Below, piece after piece: positions 40,942-51,352 of a DNA stretch of 64,000 nt. The translations under genes were made by a program, and so were the position numbers. Position 1 is the stretch's first letter, and every line of letters starts with the position of its first letter. The stretch spans positions 1 through 64,000 of the forward strand of contig SWBL01000229.1 in NCBI GenBank assembly GCA_024195585.1. Direction: 5' to 3'. Source of the DNA: Aureobasidium sp. EXF-3400 (lineage: Eukaryota; Ascomycota; Dothideomycetes; Dothideales; Saccotheciaceae). Under the pieces are notes generated by a model. The model was not told where the DNA came from. It worked only from the letters and a program-made list of their open reading frames with translations, and did no database searches.

Positions 40942-42721
40942 ATGGCATCTCCTCACAGGGATAGGGCTGGCACAGCAAGTCCCATATCGCGCACACCTCG
41001 AGCCGACCACTCGAACGCCAGAAAAAGCCATAACTCTCCGTATCGTCACAGCCCTCGTCGCTCTGAGATATTAGTAGAGGAGATTGGTGCGCTTCACATC
41101 CGCGAGGAACGCGCCTGGAGGCAGAGACAAGACGAACGAGATGCAGAACAGGAACGCCGCCATCAACATGCTCTTGCGCAAGCAGCTGCCGAACATGAAC
41201 GCATCTTGCGCAATGCTATCGAGACCGCCGAAACCGAGGCACTAAAGCAGGAACGCGAGCGAATGCAGAAGGAAGAGGAGGAACGTCGTGCACTCGAAGC
41301 TGAGCGCTCAGCAAAGACTGCGAGAGAGGCTGCTGAGAGGCAACGGAAGAAAGAGGAGCTGGAGCGACAAGAGCAGGAACAGCAGAAACGTGCGGCGGAG
41401 GAACGAGAGATACACGAGAAGGAAGCCAGACTTGCAGAGCAGAAGAGACAGAATGAAGCAGATGCTCTTCGAAGGAAACAAGAACAGCAGACTTCGGAGC
41501 GTAAAGCGAAAGAAGAGGCCGATGCTGCTGCTGCTACTGCCGCCGCCGCTGCCGCAACGAAGGCTGCTGCCACTGCTGCTCCGCCGGCCCAAACAGTACC
41601 ACAATCTCAACCACAGCCCGCACCAGTTTCTGCGGCGCAACCCGGTGCTGTACCTGCAGCATCCTCCGCGCCCAAAGTCGCTAGCCAGCCAGTTGTGTCC
41701 ACTACAACACCTCCTGCACGATCACCACTCAAGTCTACACCAGAGCAACTAGAAGCAGTGCACAAACAATATCTCAGTATCCACAAGAATTTGAAGGAGA
41801 TGAGGAACGCGGCCAGAAAACAACTCAAGCCGGCTGGGATAGACATTGGCGACTATCGCCGGAAGGTCAATACAGTGATGGGCCAATTTACCCCGGACAA
41901 GGTCAAGAACAGGACGGCGGTAAGTCTCAAGCTACGTGGTGACAACAACGTTGACTGAGTGACTGACTTGTGCGCAGCTCAAGAAGGTACTCGAGATTCT
42001 CAACGAGGTTCTGAGATATTCTGAGCCGACCATCAACATAACTCCTTTGCTCGCCATTCCTCAAGATAACTTGGAACGACGCATGCCGTTAGCTTTGATA
42101 TATCTACTCAACACGATCGCCAAAACAGTCATCAGTCAGTTCTGCAACGACAACATAGCAACAGTCGATGCTCTTGCGATTGTGCTGGTCACGGTGTTTT
42201 CAAAAACCGAATTCCTGTTCAACGGCACCACATCGCTCATTGACATCCTCTTGGCCAAGTACCATGTGGTCTGCCCTGTCCTGTTCGGCATTTACGGTAA
42301 CGAAAAGACTGCAGCAGGAAGAGTAAGGCTAGGTTGGTGGAAGGATGACGATGACTTTGTTGATTCAGAGGTTCACAAGAATCGCATGCTGGGCCTTGCT
42401 ACAGGATACGGCTGTATATCGCTGCGCGACTTCAGCAAATCGGCGATGAATAATCCCTTCCCACCAACGAATTACTGGCGGGCGTTGAGTTATTTCGCCA
42501 ACACGCCGCCAGCCCATCTACAGCCAACTCACTGGATTGTTCTTAAGGCACTGGTCGACACGCACATCGAAAAGTTCCTGAAGTTCTACGGACAGGCAGG
42601 TCAGGCAGCTCTGAGGGCGGTGCTGGTGGAGCTTCCCAAGAATGCGCCACAGAACTCGGCCAAAGACGCAGTGGTGATATACCCAGAAATGCTACGGACT
42701 ACTAAACGTTTGACGTTATGA
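40942..42721 (+). CDS. GLE1: nucleoporin GLE1 (mRNA export factor)
   Basis: Acts at the cytoplasmic face of the nuclear pore, activating the helicase Dbp5 with inositol hexakisphosphate to release exported mRNA. Exons 40942-41919 and 41978-42721 joined over a 58-nt intron give 573 residues. Residues about 45-205 form a long, highly charged helix (Glu/Arg/Gln, for example ERMQKEEEERRALEAERSAK), followed by an Ala/Pro/Gln linker. The GLE1 helical domain covers about 265-560: EQLEAVHKQYLSIHKNLK, IYLLNTIAKTVISQF, YHVVCPVLFGIYG and RMLGLATGYGCISLRDF. Length is typical of fungal GLE1 (about 500-580). Next gene PRP46 is on the same strand 276 bp away. Confidence 0.95.
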
Positions 42722-42997
42722 GTGTAGAGATTGATCACCACAAGGATGGTGAGATGGACTAGATAGATAATATCACTAATTGAAGCTTCTGTCCTTGGTA
42801 CCTGTCTTTGCCTCAAGAAACGTAGTAGCCTCATCAGAGACGAAATATCCGTCACTATTCGGCACTCATTGAGTAAGGTGAGGACCTCTCTCAGGATAGT
42901 TCAAATGATGAAATGTGGGGAAGAAGCTCCGAAGTTCGATTCGACAAGAAAGTTGGACTTCGATTCGCGACAAGTCACCTTTCACACACAACCAACC

Positions 42998-44543
42998 ATG
43001 ACGACCACAATAGATCCAACGCCATCTGACCTGGTACACAGATCGGCCAAACGTACTAGAGAAATATTCGCCGCCGACTTTGGCGCACCCACAGCGCTCG
43101 ACAATTCCTCTCGACCCGCCATCGCTCCTCCAATCGCGTCGCCTGCAGAACGTGCTCAGAAGATCGCACTGCGCGCGCGAATCGACAAAGAATATGTCGA
43201 CGTGAAAGAGCTACCTCCGGTCCTGGCGACCAAGCAGGCGAATGCTGTTGCTGCGACGCGTTCAAGTCTACGAAAGAAGCCAAAGACCGAGGAGCAAGCA
43301 TCGAATCCGAAGATGGCCAAGATGATCGAAGGAGTCTCCGCGCAAGCACCTTCTACTACTGCTGGAACATCAACCGCTCTTGCCTTGCGCGCGAATGGCG
43401 CCGGAAAGCTACCACCCAACGCAAACGGCCCTACACCACAGAGAAACCTGCCCGGCTCCTCCAGTCTGGTGCGCAGAGATGTCGTACGTCAGCCAAAGCC
43501 TGATTGGAAGGCGCCTTGGAAACTTATGCGTGTAATTTCTGGTCACCTGGGTTGGGTTAGAGCACTCGCCGTGGAACCAGGAAACCAATATTTCGCGACA
43601 GGAAGTGGTGACAGGACTATCAAGATCTGGGACCTCGCTTCCGGCACATTGAAACTCACACTGACTGGTCATATCTCCACCGTACGAGGTCTTGCTTTCA
43701 GTCCGAGACATCCGTACTTGTTCTCGTGTGCTGAGGATAAGAAAGTAAAATGCTGGGATCTGGAGACCAACAAGGTCATCCGTGACTACCATGGTCACTT
43801 GAGTGGTGTTTATACACTGAGTCTACACCCTACACTTGATGTGCTCTGTACTGGAGGTAGAGATGGTGTCGTCCGTGTGTGGGACATGCGAACAAGATCG
43901 AATATCCACGTACTCAGTGGTCACAAACAGACTGTATCCGATATCGTCACCCAGGAGGCCGATCCACAAATCATCTCATCTTCACTGGACAGCACCGTCC
44001 GTATGTACGATCTTGCAGCCGGAAAGACCATGGGCGTCTTAACACACCACAAGAAGGGTGTGAGAGCACTCTGCACAGCACCTCACGAATTCACATTCGC
44101 TTCTGCCTCGACTGGTCAGGTCAAGCAGTGGAAATGCCCAGAAGGTGCTTTCATGCAGAACTTTGACGGGCACAACGCCATCATCAACACACTGTCAGTC
44201 AACGAGGACAACGTACTGTTCTCTGGTGGTGACAATGGATCAGCTGCTTTCTTCGATTGGAAAACGGGCTACAAATATCAGTCACTTGACTCCATTGCTC
44301 AGCCTGGTAGTCTTGACGCCGAGGCTGGCATCATGAGCTCAACATTCGACAAGACTGGACTCCGTCTCAGTAAGTTGGAATATGCATATGCCGCGATCTG
44401 GCTTGAAGAAAAGATTGCTAACCATTTTCTCAGTAACTGGAGAAGCAGACAAGACCATAAAAATCTGGCGCGAAGATGAAAATGCCACTCCTGAGACACA
44501 TCCGCTCGAATGGAAGCCCACGCTAGGAAGACACAAGTTCTAG
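42998..44543 (+). CDS. PRP46: pre-mRNA-splicing factor PRP46 (PLRG1), WD40 protein
   Basis: Component of the NineTeen/Prp19-associated complex that stays in the active spliceosome. Exons 42998-44369 and 44434-44543 joined over a 64-nt intron give 493 residues. The N-terminus (about 1-165) is basic and disordered, then [20 protein letters not shown] starts the seven-bladed WD40 propeller (about 175-475), e.g. [19 protein letters not shown] and [18 protein letters not shown]. The splice restores [19 protein letters not shown] and the ending [10 protein letters not shown], the signature of PLRG1/Prp46. The start was chosen from the ACCAACCATGACG context; earlier in-frame Met codons (near 42905) would add unlike residues. 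Confidence 0.96.
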
Positions 44544-44892
44544 AGGTCTTTGGAGGATCAAGTAGAACGCGGAGATAACGATGATTGATATCCCTCATGA
44601 CTTTCTGGTCAGATTATTGTTTTGTTTGCCTCGTACATGTCTTTGCACTGTTGTGAATGCTCATCCTGATTGGGGAGGAACGCATCTTGTCTTCGCTTGC
44701 GCTGCGTTCGTCCATCCGTGGGGCTACATGCAGGTTTGATGCAGCTTCCCTTGCGCTCATTTGAATTTCTTTCACTTCATCCCTTCAACTTCTTGCGTAC
44801 ACACACTCAAAAAGACTATCATCCCCGCCTTCAACTGCGTCCTTCTATCAGATTTCATTATTTCACCTTCCTACACCACCACTACACCGACA
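44544..44892. other. spacer between PRP46 and the next gene
   Basis: About 350 bp with a pyrimidine-rich 5' leader just before 44893. No gene seen. Confidence 0.5.
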
Positions 44893-46796
44893 ATGCCGCC
44901 CCGATACAATAAGCAATCGCCGCAACCCAAGCAGAACAGATCCAATCCACCTTTGCACGTCAACGATGGCCTCGCTGCTAAGCAGAGAGGTGAGAATCCC
45001 GCTGACAGTTGGAAGTTCGCAAAGAACATGACGATCAAGGACCCTTCGCAAATCATTTCGACCATTGCCAGAGCCACAAACACTTACATTAGTTACGATA
45101 ACAAATTCGAGTTCCGCTTCTGGGGATCTCATGACAACGTATGCTGCTCGTTGTCTGTTTGTAACAAGACATGCTGATCTTCTTTCAGGTGGAGCGCGCC
45201 ATGATTGACGTCCAGACCAACATCTTGCAGAATAATCCGACCTTTCAACGCCAGAAGACGGCTGTTGGACCCCCTCGTGATACCCAATTTGAAGCAATGG
45301 TAAGTTTCAGAAGATTCAACACGCTTGCTTTGCTAATCGAAAGCAGGGATCTTTCTTGTGGCCCTCTGAGGAGCATCCAGAGCAGCTGCTAGGAACGCAC
45401 AACTTCGAAGTTCTAAACCCGATCCGCAGAGAGAACAACTGCATCATCGACTACGATAACTCGAGAACGTCTTTCGTTGTGAAGGGCAGTGTTGAGGATG
45501 TCCAAGAAGCTCTTCTGCGCATCAGAGGCCTCCTTTGCAAGACTGTTGTTGAGCGTAGCGCTATTCAGAGACTCTATCTGATCCAGAACGAATGTCTGGA
45601 GTTCACTCTCACAGACCATCCCATGAAGGTGGTTCATCGCGCAGGCACATTATGCAAACAACGGATGGAGAAGACCGTGAAGAGTGTCGGCGCCAGAGCA
45701 AGGGTGGAAGATGTCGCTGTGAATGCGAAGCGGATGAAAGACCTTGTCATTCAAACACTGAGCAAAGTGCATTGGCACCAAGGTCATATCGATCTGAGAG
45801 TCCATCTCGGGACATTCATCTTGGATAACTACGAACCCTTTGAGAACGAGAGCAAGACCCTGCTTGATTTCACGGAGATGATCCAGGATTCGTACAACTT
45901 CCGTGCTAAAGTCACCGAAGAGTAAGTCAGCTAAACGTCGAACTTACTAGAGTTACTACTGACTTCGATCAAGACTTGGTAATAAGATTCTCGAGGACAG
46001 CCTGCTCGAGCGTTTTATGAGCGCTACGGACACACTCAATCCTTGCGACCGCTTCGCTCAGCACCTCAGGGATACTAAACCTGAGTATACGGCTTCCATT
46101 GAAGTAGATGCCAGGGACCGTGGAGGTAGTCTTCTCATCACGAAGAGTTGGCATGAGGAGAACGGATCATTCTATCCCTCTAATCCCGAATACAAACGAG
46201 TCGTGGAGAACACAGGCCGCACCAGGTTCCTTGAGGTGTATCTCTTGGACACGCTGAGTAACCTGACCTGGCTGCTGGACATCTCAGCACTTGGGGTTCC
46301 GCAAACCTCACACCTTCCGGATTGGGCTCGAAGCCACGGCGAGTACTACGTCAACCTGGTTCCTGAGAAGGCGCGAAACCAAGAGTCGTTCTGTGACTTT
46401 GAGAGTTTTGGAGGCTCGCCAAGGCGTCTGGCTCACAAGAGAGCCATCAGGGAGAAAATCATCTGGAGGTTTGAGATGAAAGCGCCCTATACTGGATACG
46501 AGGTGGAGGTGGCCAAAGTCTTCAACAGAACTTATACGCCAGTTGATGTGGGAGGCCGGGAGCCAGAAACCACCTTTGAGGAGCGCTGGACGGTCGATGT
46601 CAAGCATCGCCAGTGGTCAAGTTTGCTCTCGGAGAATCACGAACTTTCAGCTGGCATTGGGGCAGAATGGAAGGCAGACATCCGGAGCTGGTTCCCGGTG
46701 GAGTCGAATGACACAAACGAGAAACTCAAGGGTCATATTGAGCTTATGCATGTGCTGCAGCGTGTACAGGACATCGTTATGGGCAACCGCCTTTGA
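44893..46796 (+). CDS. fungal protein of unknown function with KH-like segments (DUF7905-like)
   Basis: Function unknown. Exons 44893-45138, 45189-45299, 45347-45921 and 45974-46796 (introns 50, 47 and 52 nt, all phases agree) give 584 residues. The N-terminal third reads like repeated KH-type units: ADSWKFAKNMTIKDPSQII followed by YISYDNKFEFRFWGS and a helix (VERAMIDVQTNIL), and later NNCIIDYDNSRTSFVVKGS with helix VQEALLRIRGLL. The C-terminal half (about 310-584) is a globular beta-rich region with several Trp, e.g. RFLEVYLLDTLSNLTWLL and RWTVDVKHRQW. I recall similar proteins in filamentous fungi under a DUF7905-type label but could not check. RNA binding is a guess from the KH-like layout. 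Confidence 0.72.
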
Positions 46797-47189
46797 GCTG
46801 GAAGAGGTGATGAAAACAGTTTGGCTTTGTAATTCTTTCTTTCGATTTCTCTGTAGCCCGTGGGCATTGGGACAATATGAGAAAAGCTAATGTGGTCTCG
46901 ACGTTCCACACAGCGCCTGCTGTTTACTAGCTACCACAATTCACATAACAATAGTCCTGTGAAGTATCCACAACTTTGATGTGCCTGAAACATGATGTTC
47001 ATGGTGTTACTGTGTGATATCCATGCTCTTTTCCAAGCCGAGATGGCCTTGACAATGCTTCTTTGGTGCCGCCAGCTGCTAGCAAACTGGCACGGAGCGC
47101 AGGCTGACATCCCAGCATTCGGAATGTGTTTGACTCGGTGTTGAGGATATAGATCGAGGGCGGTTTTTGCCGGTGGCGGAGAAGATAGA
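46797..47189. other. 3' flanks of convergent genes
   Basis: About 390 bp between the unknown KH-like gene and prefoldin 5. No gene seen. Confidence 0.5.
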
Positions 47190-47788
47190 TTACGACGAGG
47201 CGGAGGCGCTTCCAGGGGCCTGGTTGTTTGCGAGAACCTTTTGACGCATGACTGTGTCCTTGTGTTAGTAGAAGCTTCGCTACAGATAGACCACATGATT
47301 CCACACCTTCTTCAATCAACCTCAAGTTCTGGTTCTTGCCCTGGACGATGCTCTCGAGGTCCTTGACATTCTTTCCCAGCTCTTCTGCCTTTGTCTCGTA
47401 GAACTTCTTTGCCTGCTCGGTGGTCTTTTCCACGTAGAAACCGGTTCCGACGTCTACCAAGACGGTCTCGGTGCTTGCTAGTGTGCCAGGGACGTAGAGG
47501 GATGAGGTCAAGGGTACCAGCAGCGGCTTGTCGGCGACTGAGTTGGCGACACCGGCGACGATCGAGGCAATGCAGTCGCGGAACTTTTGCTGGGCGGCGC
47601 GCAGTTGGGCGTATGAGTTTGTCAGGGATTGTGTCTCTTCATCGAGCTGTTTCTTGATTTGCGAGAGTTGTTGTACTGAAAGGGCTCCGAGGTCAACTGT
47701 GCAAGGTGTTAGATCTCTTTTCTGCGACAATGAGTCTTTGTATCTTCTTTCACGCACTCTGTTGACCTTGCTCTGCTGGTTTCGACAT
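47190..47788 (-). CDS. GIM5: prefoldin subunit 5 (GIM5)
   Basis: Alpha-type subunit of the hexameric prefoldin chaperone that hands nascent actin and tubulin to the CCT chaperonin. Three exons (47758-47788, 47307-47696, 47190-47251; introns 61 and 55 nt) give 160 residues. The 31-nt first exon gives MSKPAEQGQQ, and the GTGCGT donor joins it to IDLGALSVQQLSQIKKQLDE. The two coiled coils flank the beta hairpin region LVPLTSSLYVPGTL and VLVDVGTGFYVEKT, the family core, and the end is RLIEEVMRQKVLANN. A GTCAAC donor six bases upstream would give QVDLGAL instead; QQIDL matches other fungi better. Confidence 0.94.
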
Positions 47789-47913
47789 TTTTCTGGAGGG
47801 GTTGTGATATTTCTAGCTGTGACGTTTCATGCGCTCGAATCGACCAACTCAAAGTTGCTCCCCCACCCTGGCTGGCTCCATACAAGTCCCCTTTTGGATT
47901 TGAGTGCTTGCAA

Positions 47914-47946
47914 CCACGAAACCACGCGACACGGCGTCCTACGCGT
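47914..47946 (+). promoter_or_regulatory. SCB- and MCB-like cell-cycle boxes upstream of ORC1
   Basis: CCACGAAA (47914-47921; SBF consensus CRCGAAA) and ACGCGT (47941-47946; the MluI box bound by MBF) lie 55-88 bp before the ORC1 start, with ACGCGA between them. They sit in the 213-bp promoter shared with prefoldin 5. G1/S control of ORC1 would be sensible; the boxes are short and could be chance. Confidence 0.45.
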
Positions 47947-48001
47947 GCATCAACGACATCAAGGGTGAATATATTCAAACGACAACTATCACATTCAAAA
48001 T

Positions 48002-50257
48002 ATGGCTCAGAAACAAAAACGCTCGAGAGCCGAGCAGGCACGACAATTTCTCCACAGCGGTGGTGTTTTGCGAGAGGATTCGGACGATGAGCTAGGCACT
48101 GAGGATCTCCCCTGGGAATGGATCTATGGACCCAACAAGACCATTGTTGGTGCCCAGATGGGTGATTTCACATGTCACATCGGAGACACCGTCTTGCTCA
48201 AAGCCGCCGGAAACGAAGCTTGGGTAGCCATCATCCAAGATTTTGCAGAAGGCGAGATTGAAGACGATGATGGAGAAATGATCAATGATATGAAAGCCTC
48301 CTTCTTATGGTTCTCGTCCGAAAAGGAGATTGTCAACAAGGCCAAAAAGAGACAAGATTTTCTGGAAAACGAATTGTACATCACTACTGGTCTGGACGAA
48401 AACTCATTAAAGACCATCAATGGCAAGGCTACTGTTCTTTCTGAGGAGAGCTTCAATTCGAGATACCCGAACGGCAAGATTCCGAAAGGCTCAAGAGATC
48501 ATGGCAAAATCTTTGTCTGCAAACGAGGTTGCAACACTCGCACAACTACCTACACCGATGAGTTCGTCTGGGAGGATGTATACCGTGGAGCCGAAGACTT
48601 GGAATCTCTACGCGAAATGGTCGACAGCCAAACTGTACGCACTCGTAAACGCAAGTCAACTGTCAGGGCGACCACACCTGGAGACTTGGATGAGTTCGTA
48701 ATACCTGACGACGAAGATGGTGAGACGGCCACACCGCGGAAACGAAGAAAATTGACCTCTGCTACACCAACTTCAAGGAGCAAGCATCCTGCACCTCGCA
48801 AGCTCACAACTCCCACACATCGCCGTATCATAGCTAAGAGGCCTCTTGAGTTTACACCTTTGGGTACTCGTATGCTCTCACCTTCTCACACAACCGCCTC
48901 ACCTCACCAGCTCGCCCGAAGCACATTACATGTATCTGCTGTACCAAATGCACTCCCCTGCCGTGAAGATGAGTTTGGAGAAGTCTATGCACATCTGGAA
49001 ACAGCCATCTCAGCTGGCACAGGATCATGCATCTACATCTCTGGTACGCCAGGTACGGGCAAGACTGCCACGGTACGAGAAGTGGTGGCTGCACTTAACG
49101 TAGCCGTATCCGCCGACGAACTCGATGACTTTGTATTTGTCGAGATCAACGGTATGAAAGTCACCGACCCTCACCAATCATACTCTCTACTCTGGGAAGC
49201 CCTCAAAGGCCAACGTGTTAGCGCCACACACGCTCTCGAATTACTGGAACGCGAATTCAGCACCCCAAGTCCAAGAAGAGTACCTTGTGTGGTTTTAATG
49301 GACGAACTCGATCAACTCGTCACAAAATCTCAAGGTGTCATGTACAACTTTTTCAACTGGCCTCAATTACGACATTCACGACTTATCGTGCTGGCTGTAG
49401 CGAATACCATGGATTTGCCAGAACGCACACTCAGCAACAAGATTAGTTCGCGTTTAGGACTCACACGCATCACATTCCCTGGCTACACCCATCAACAACT
49501 CATCAAAATCATAGAAAGCAGACTTGAAGGCATAGGACAAGTGGTAGTCGAACCCGACGCCGTACAATTCGCCAGCAGAAAAGTAGCGGCTGTATCGGGA
49601 GATGCACGTCGCGCTCTTGATATTTGCCGCCGCGCAGTTGAGATTGCTGAATCTGATAAGGCAGCTGCTGATAAAGCAGCATTGGAAGCGCCAGTGGAAG
49701 AAACCAACGATGAAACAGCAATCACGATAGCACCGGCCAAAGCGGCAGTGATGAAGAAAGGTGTGGTCACAATTTCAACAATCAAACGCGCTATCAACGA
49801 AGCTACTTCTACACCTTTGGCTTCTTACCTGCGTTCGCTGCCTTTAGCTTCCAAACTGTTCCTCGCTGCTCTACTTGGCCGTATCAGAAGGACTGGGTTG
49901 ACGGAGAGTACACTTGGCGACATCATTGATGAAGCTGCGCGTATGGCAGCGTTGTCGTCTTTGGTCCCTCTCCATGACATCTTACTCGCACCGGATACGT
50001 TCCAACCTATTCCAACTTTGACCGGGGCTTCTACACCTGGTAAAAGAGGCAGAGCGGCTGGCAAGAAAGAGGGCAAAGTGGCGAGGCTAAGGGGTATGGG
50101 TGTAGCAGCGGAGGAATTGGCAGAGGCGGGAATTGTGGGCCTGGAGGTGAGAAGAGGTGAACGAGTTGGTCGAGTGAGGTTGGGTGTGGGTGAAGAAGAA
50201 ATCAGAGGTGCTCTGAGGGAAGATGAAGAGTGCAGAGGTCTCGGCTTCAATGGATGA
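48002..50257 (+). CDS. ORC1: origin recognition complex subunit 1
   Basis: Largest ORC subunit; binds replication origins and ATP and starts Mcm2-7 loading. Single frame of 751 residues, intronless. The BAH domain is at about 40-190 (GDTVLLKAAGNEAWVAIIQD, FLWFSSEKEI, GKIFVCKRG), then a disordered basic linker, then the AAA+ domain: Walker A GTPGTGKT (about 348), Walker B VVLMDELDQL (about 430), sensor I LAVANTMDLPER (about 460) and sensor II near VSGDARRALDICRR (about 530). A winged-helix region ends the protein. An alanine-rich loop (DKAAADKAALEAPVEE) is inserted before the winged helix. Start directly follows a good context (AAAATATGGCT). Confidence 0.97.
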   Translation: MAQKQKRSRAEQARQFLHSGGVLREDSDDELGTEDLPWEWIYGPNKTIVGAQMGDFTCHIGDTVLLKAAGNEAWVAIIQDFAEGEIEDDDGEMINDMKASFLWFSSEKEIVNKAKKRQDFLENELYITTGLDENSLKTINGKATVLSEESFNSRYPNGKIPKGSRDHGKIFVCKRGCNTRTTTYTDEFVWEDVYRGAEDLESLREMVDSQTVRTRKRKSTVRATTPGDLDEFVIPDDEDGETATPRKRRKLTSATPTSRSKHPAPRKLTTPTHRRIIAKRPLEFTPLGTRMLSPSHTTASPHQLARSTLHVSAVPNALPCREDEFGEVYAHLETAISAGTGSCIYISGTPGTGKTATVREVVAALNVAVSADELDDFVFVEINGMKVTDPHQSYSLLWEALKGQRVSATHALELLEREFSTPSPRRVPCVVLMDELDQLVTKSQGVMYNFFNWPQLRHSRLIVLAVANTMDLPERTLSNKISSRLGLTRITFPGYTHQQLIKIIESRLEGIGQVVVEPDAVQFASRKVAAVSGDARRALDICRRAVEIAESDKAAADKAALEAPVEETNDETAITIAPAKAAVMKKGVVTISTIKRAINEATSTPLASYLRSLPLASKLFLAALLGRIRRTGLTESTLGDIIDEAARMAALSSLVPLHDILLAPDTFQPIPTLTGASTPGKRGRAAGKKEGKVARLRGMGVAAEELAEAGIVGLEVRRGERVGRVRLGVGEEEIRGALREDEECRGLGFNG

Positions 50258-50323
50258 TCGTCGCCAGACCAAGACAAGTAAAAATCATGGACTTCGAAAT
50301 ATAATTCTAAAAAGCAAACGTCT

Positions 50324-51352
50324 TCAAACTTCATAAAACCCTTCCATCCTCCACCTCACAGAATCATAAAACGGCTGCAACTTCTTATCCATATGCGCAC
50401 TCCACCACTTATCATGCATACTAGCCACCCCAGCCTCCTTATCCCTCACATTGGGGAATCTGATATGCCAACTTCCATCATTCATATTCGTCCACGGCAT
50501 CTGCCCTTCCCTCCTAAACGCATAATTCAAAAGGTTTTGCTCCATGTATTTAGGATCAAAGCGATTGGGTATCTCGAGGATAGCTTTGAAATGTTCGAAT
50601 AGTGTTAAATCTGGGCGGAAGAGGAAGAATCCAGCGTTGAAGTAGTTGGGGTCTTTGTAGTCGTTGTTTTCTGCTGTGGGAGGGTAGTTGTGTATGGGGT
50701 TTGCTTCTGCCACCGTGGCGAGGATGTAGGTTTCTGGTAGTTGACCCTCGTCGTTTGGTGTGGGTTCTGAAGTGACTAAGCTTGCTGGTGTAGTGGCAGC
50801 AGCATCGTCGAAGATGCCATCCATACAGCGGTTGAGGATAAAATCTCCATCCAGAAAAGCGACAAGATCGTAGGAAGTCAATTCCCAGGCTCGTAGTTTT
50901 GTCATCAGGTCTTTCCATTGAGGCATTTCTCCGTGTATCCAACTGGTGTTTACATCTACGTTTTCGACTTGGAGAACCACAGCGCCGTCTTTGGTGAGCA
51001 GGTCGCGTCTATCTTGCTTGACGTCTGAAGTCACCAACACCACAAACGGAATATCGCGTTGTGTTTTTGTGGTGGGTTGATGCATCAATTGGTATCCTAG
51101 GATCCTTGTGGCCATAAAATAGTGGTCATCCGATGGGTTTTCTGGTGCGTTCATTGTGGCCGTGAGAAGAGTCATGTAGGCTAGTTTACGTTTGTCGCCA
51201 GTAGTAGTGCCAGATACGTGTGAAGTGATCTTGTCGGCCAGATGTGTTACATCATGAGTTGTTACGCCCGAGGAATAAGCACCAAAGAGTAGAAGGATGC
51301 TTGTGGCCACCGCTGCTGCGATGACGAAGAAGCGGAGTTTATAGATTGCCAT
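50324..51352 (-). CDS. GT8-like glycosyltransferase, type II membrane protein
   Basis: Likely Golgi glycosyltransferase of the glycogenin/GT8-like group; donor and acceptor unknown. 342 residues from MAIYKLRFF (a second Met 24 bases upstream gives MSVPSFTTM). An N-terminal membrane anchor (FFVIAAAVATSILLLFGA, about residues 7-25) is followed by a short stem and a catalytic domain: KLAYMTLLTA, FVVLVTSDV, KLRAWELTSYDLVAFLDGDF with the DxD motif (DGD, about 174), then PNYFNAGFFLFRPDLTLF and EQNLLNYAF, all usual for this group. The C-terminus HDKWWSAHMDKKL is also typical. Intronless; ends 67 bp after the ORC1 stop, convergent. Confidence 0.88.
   Translation of the reverse strand: MAIYKLRFFVIAAAVATSILLLFGAYSSGVTTHDVTHLADKITSHVSGTTTGDKRKLAYMTLLTATMNAPENPSDDHYFMATRILGYQLMHQPTTKTQRDIPFVVLVTSDVKQDRRDLLTKDGAVVLQVENVDVNTSWIHGEMPQWKDLMTKLRAWELTSYDLVAFLDGDFILNRCMDGIFDDAAATTPASLVTSEPTPNDEGQLPETYILATVAEANPIHNYPPTAENNDYKDPNYFNAGFFLFRPDLTLFEHFKAILEIPNRFDPKYMEQNLLNYAFRREGQMPWTNMNDGSWHIRFPNVRDKEAGVASMHDKWWSAHMDKKLQPFYDSVRWRMEGFYEV

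Noticed and set aside
49000..49800. ORC1 as Cdc6
   Set aside because: The N-terminal BAH domain and the length of 751 residues identify ORC1; Cdc6 lacks BAH.
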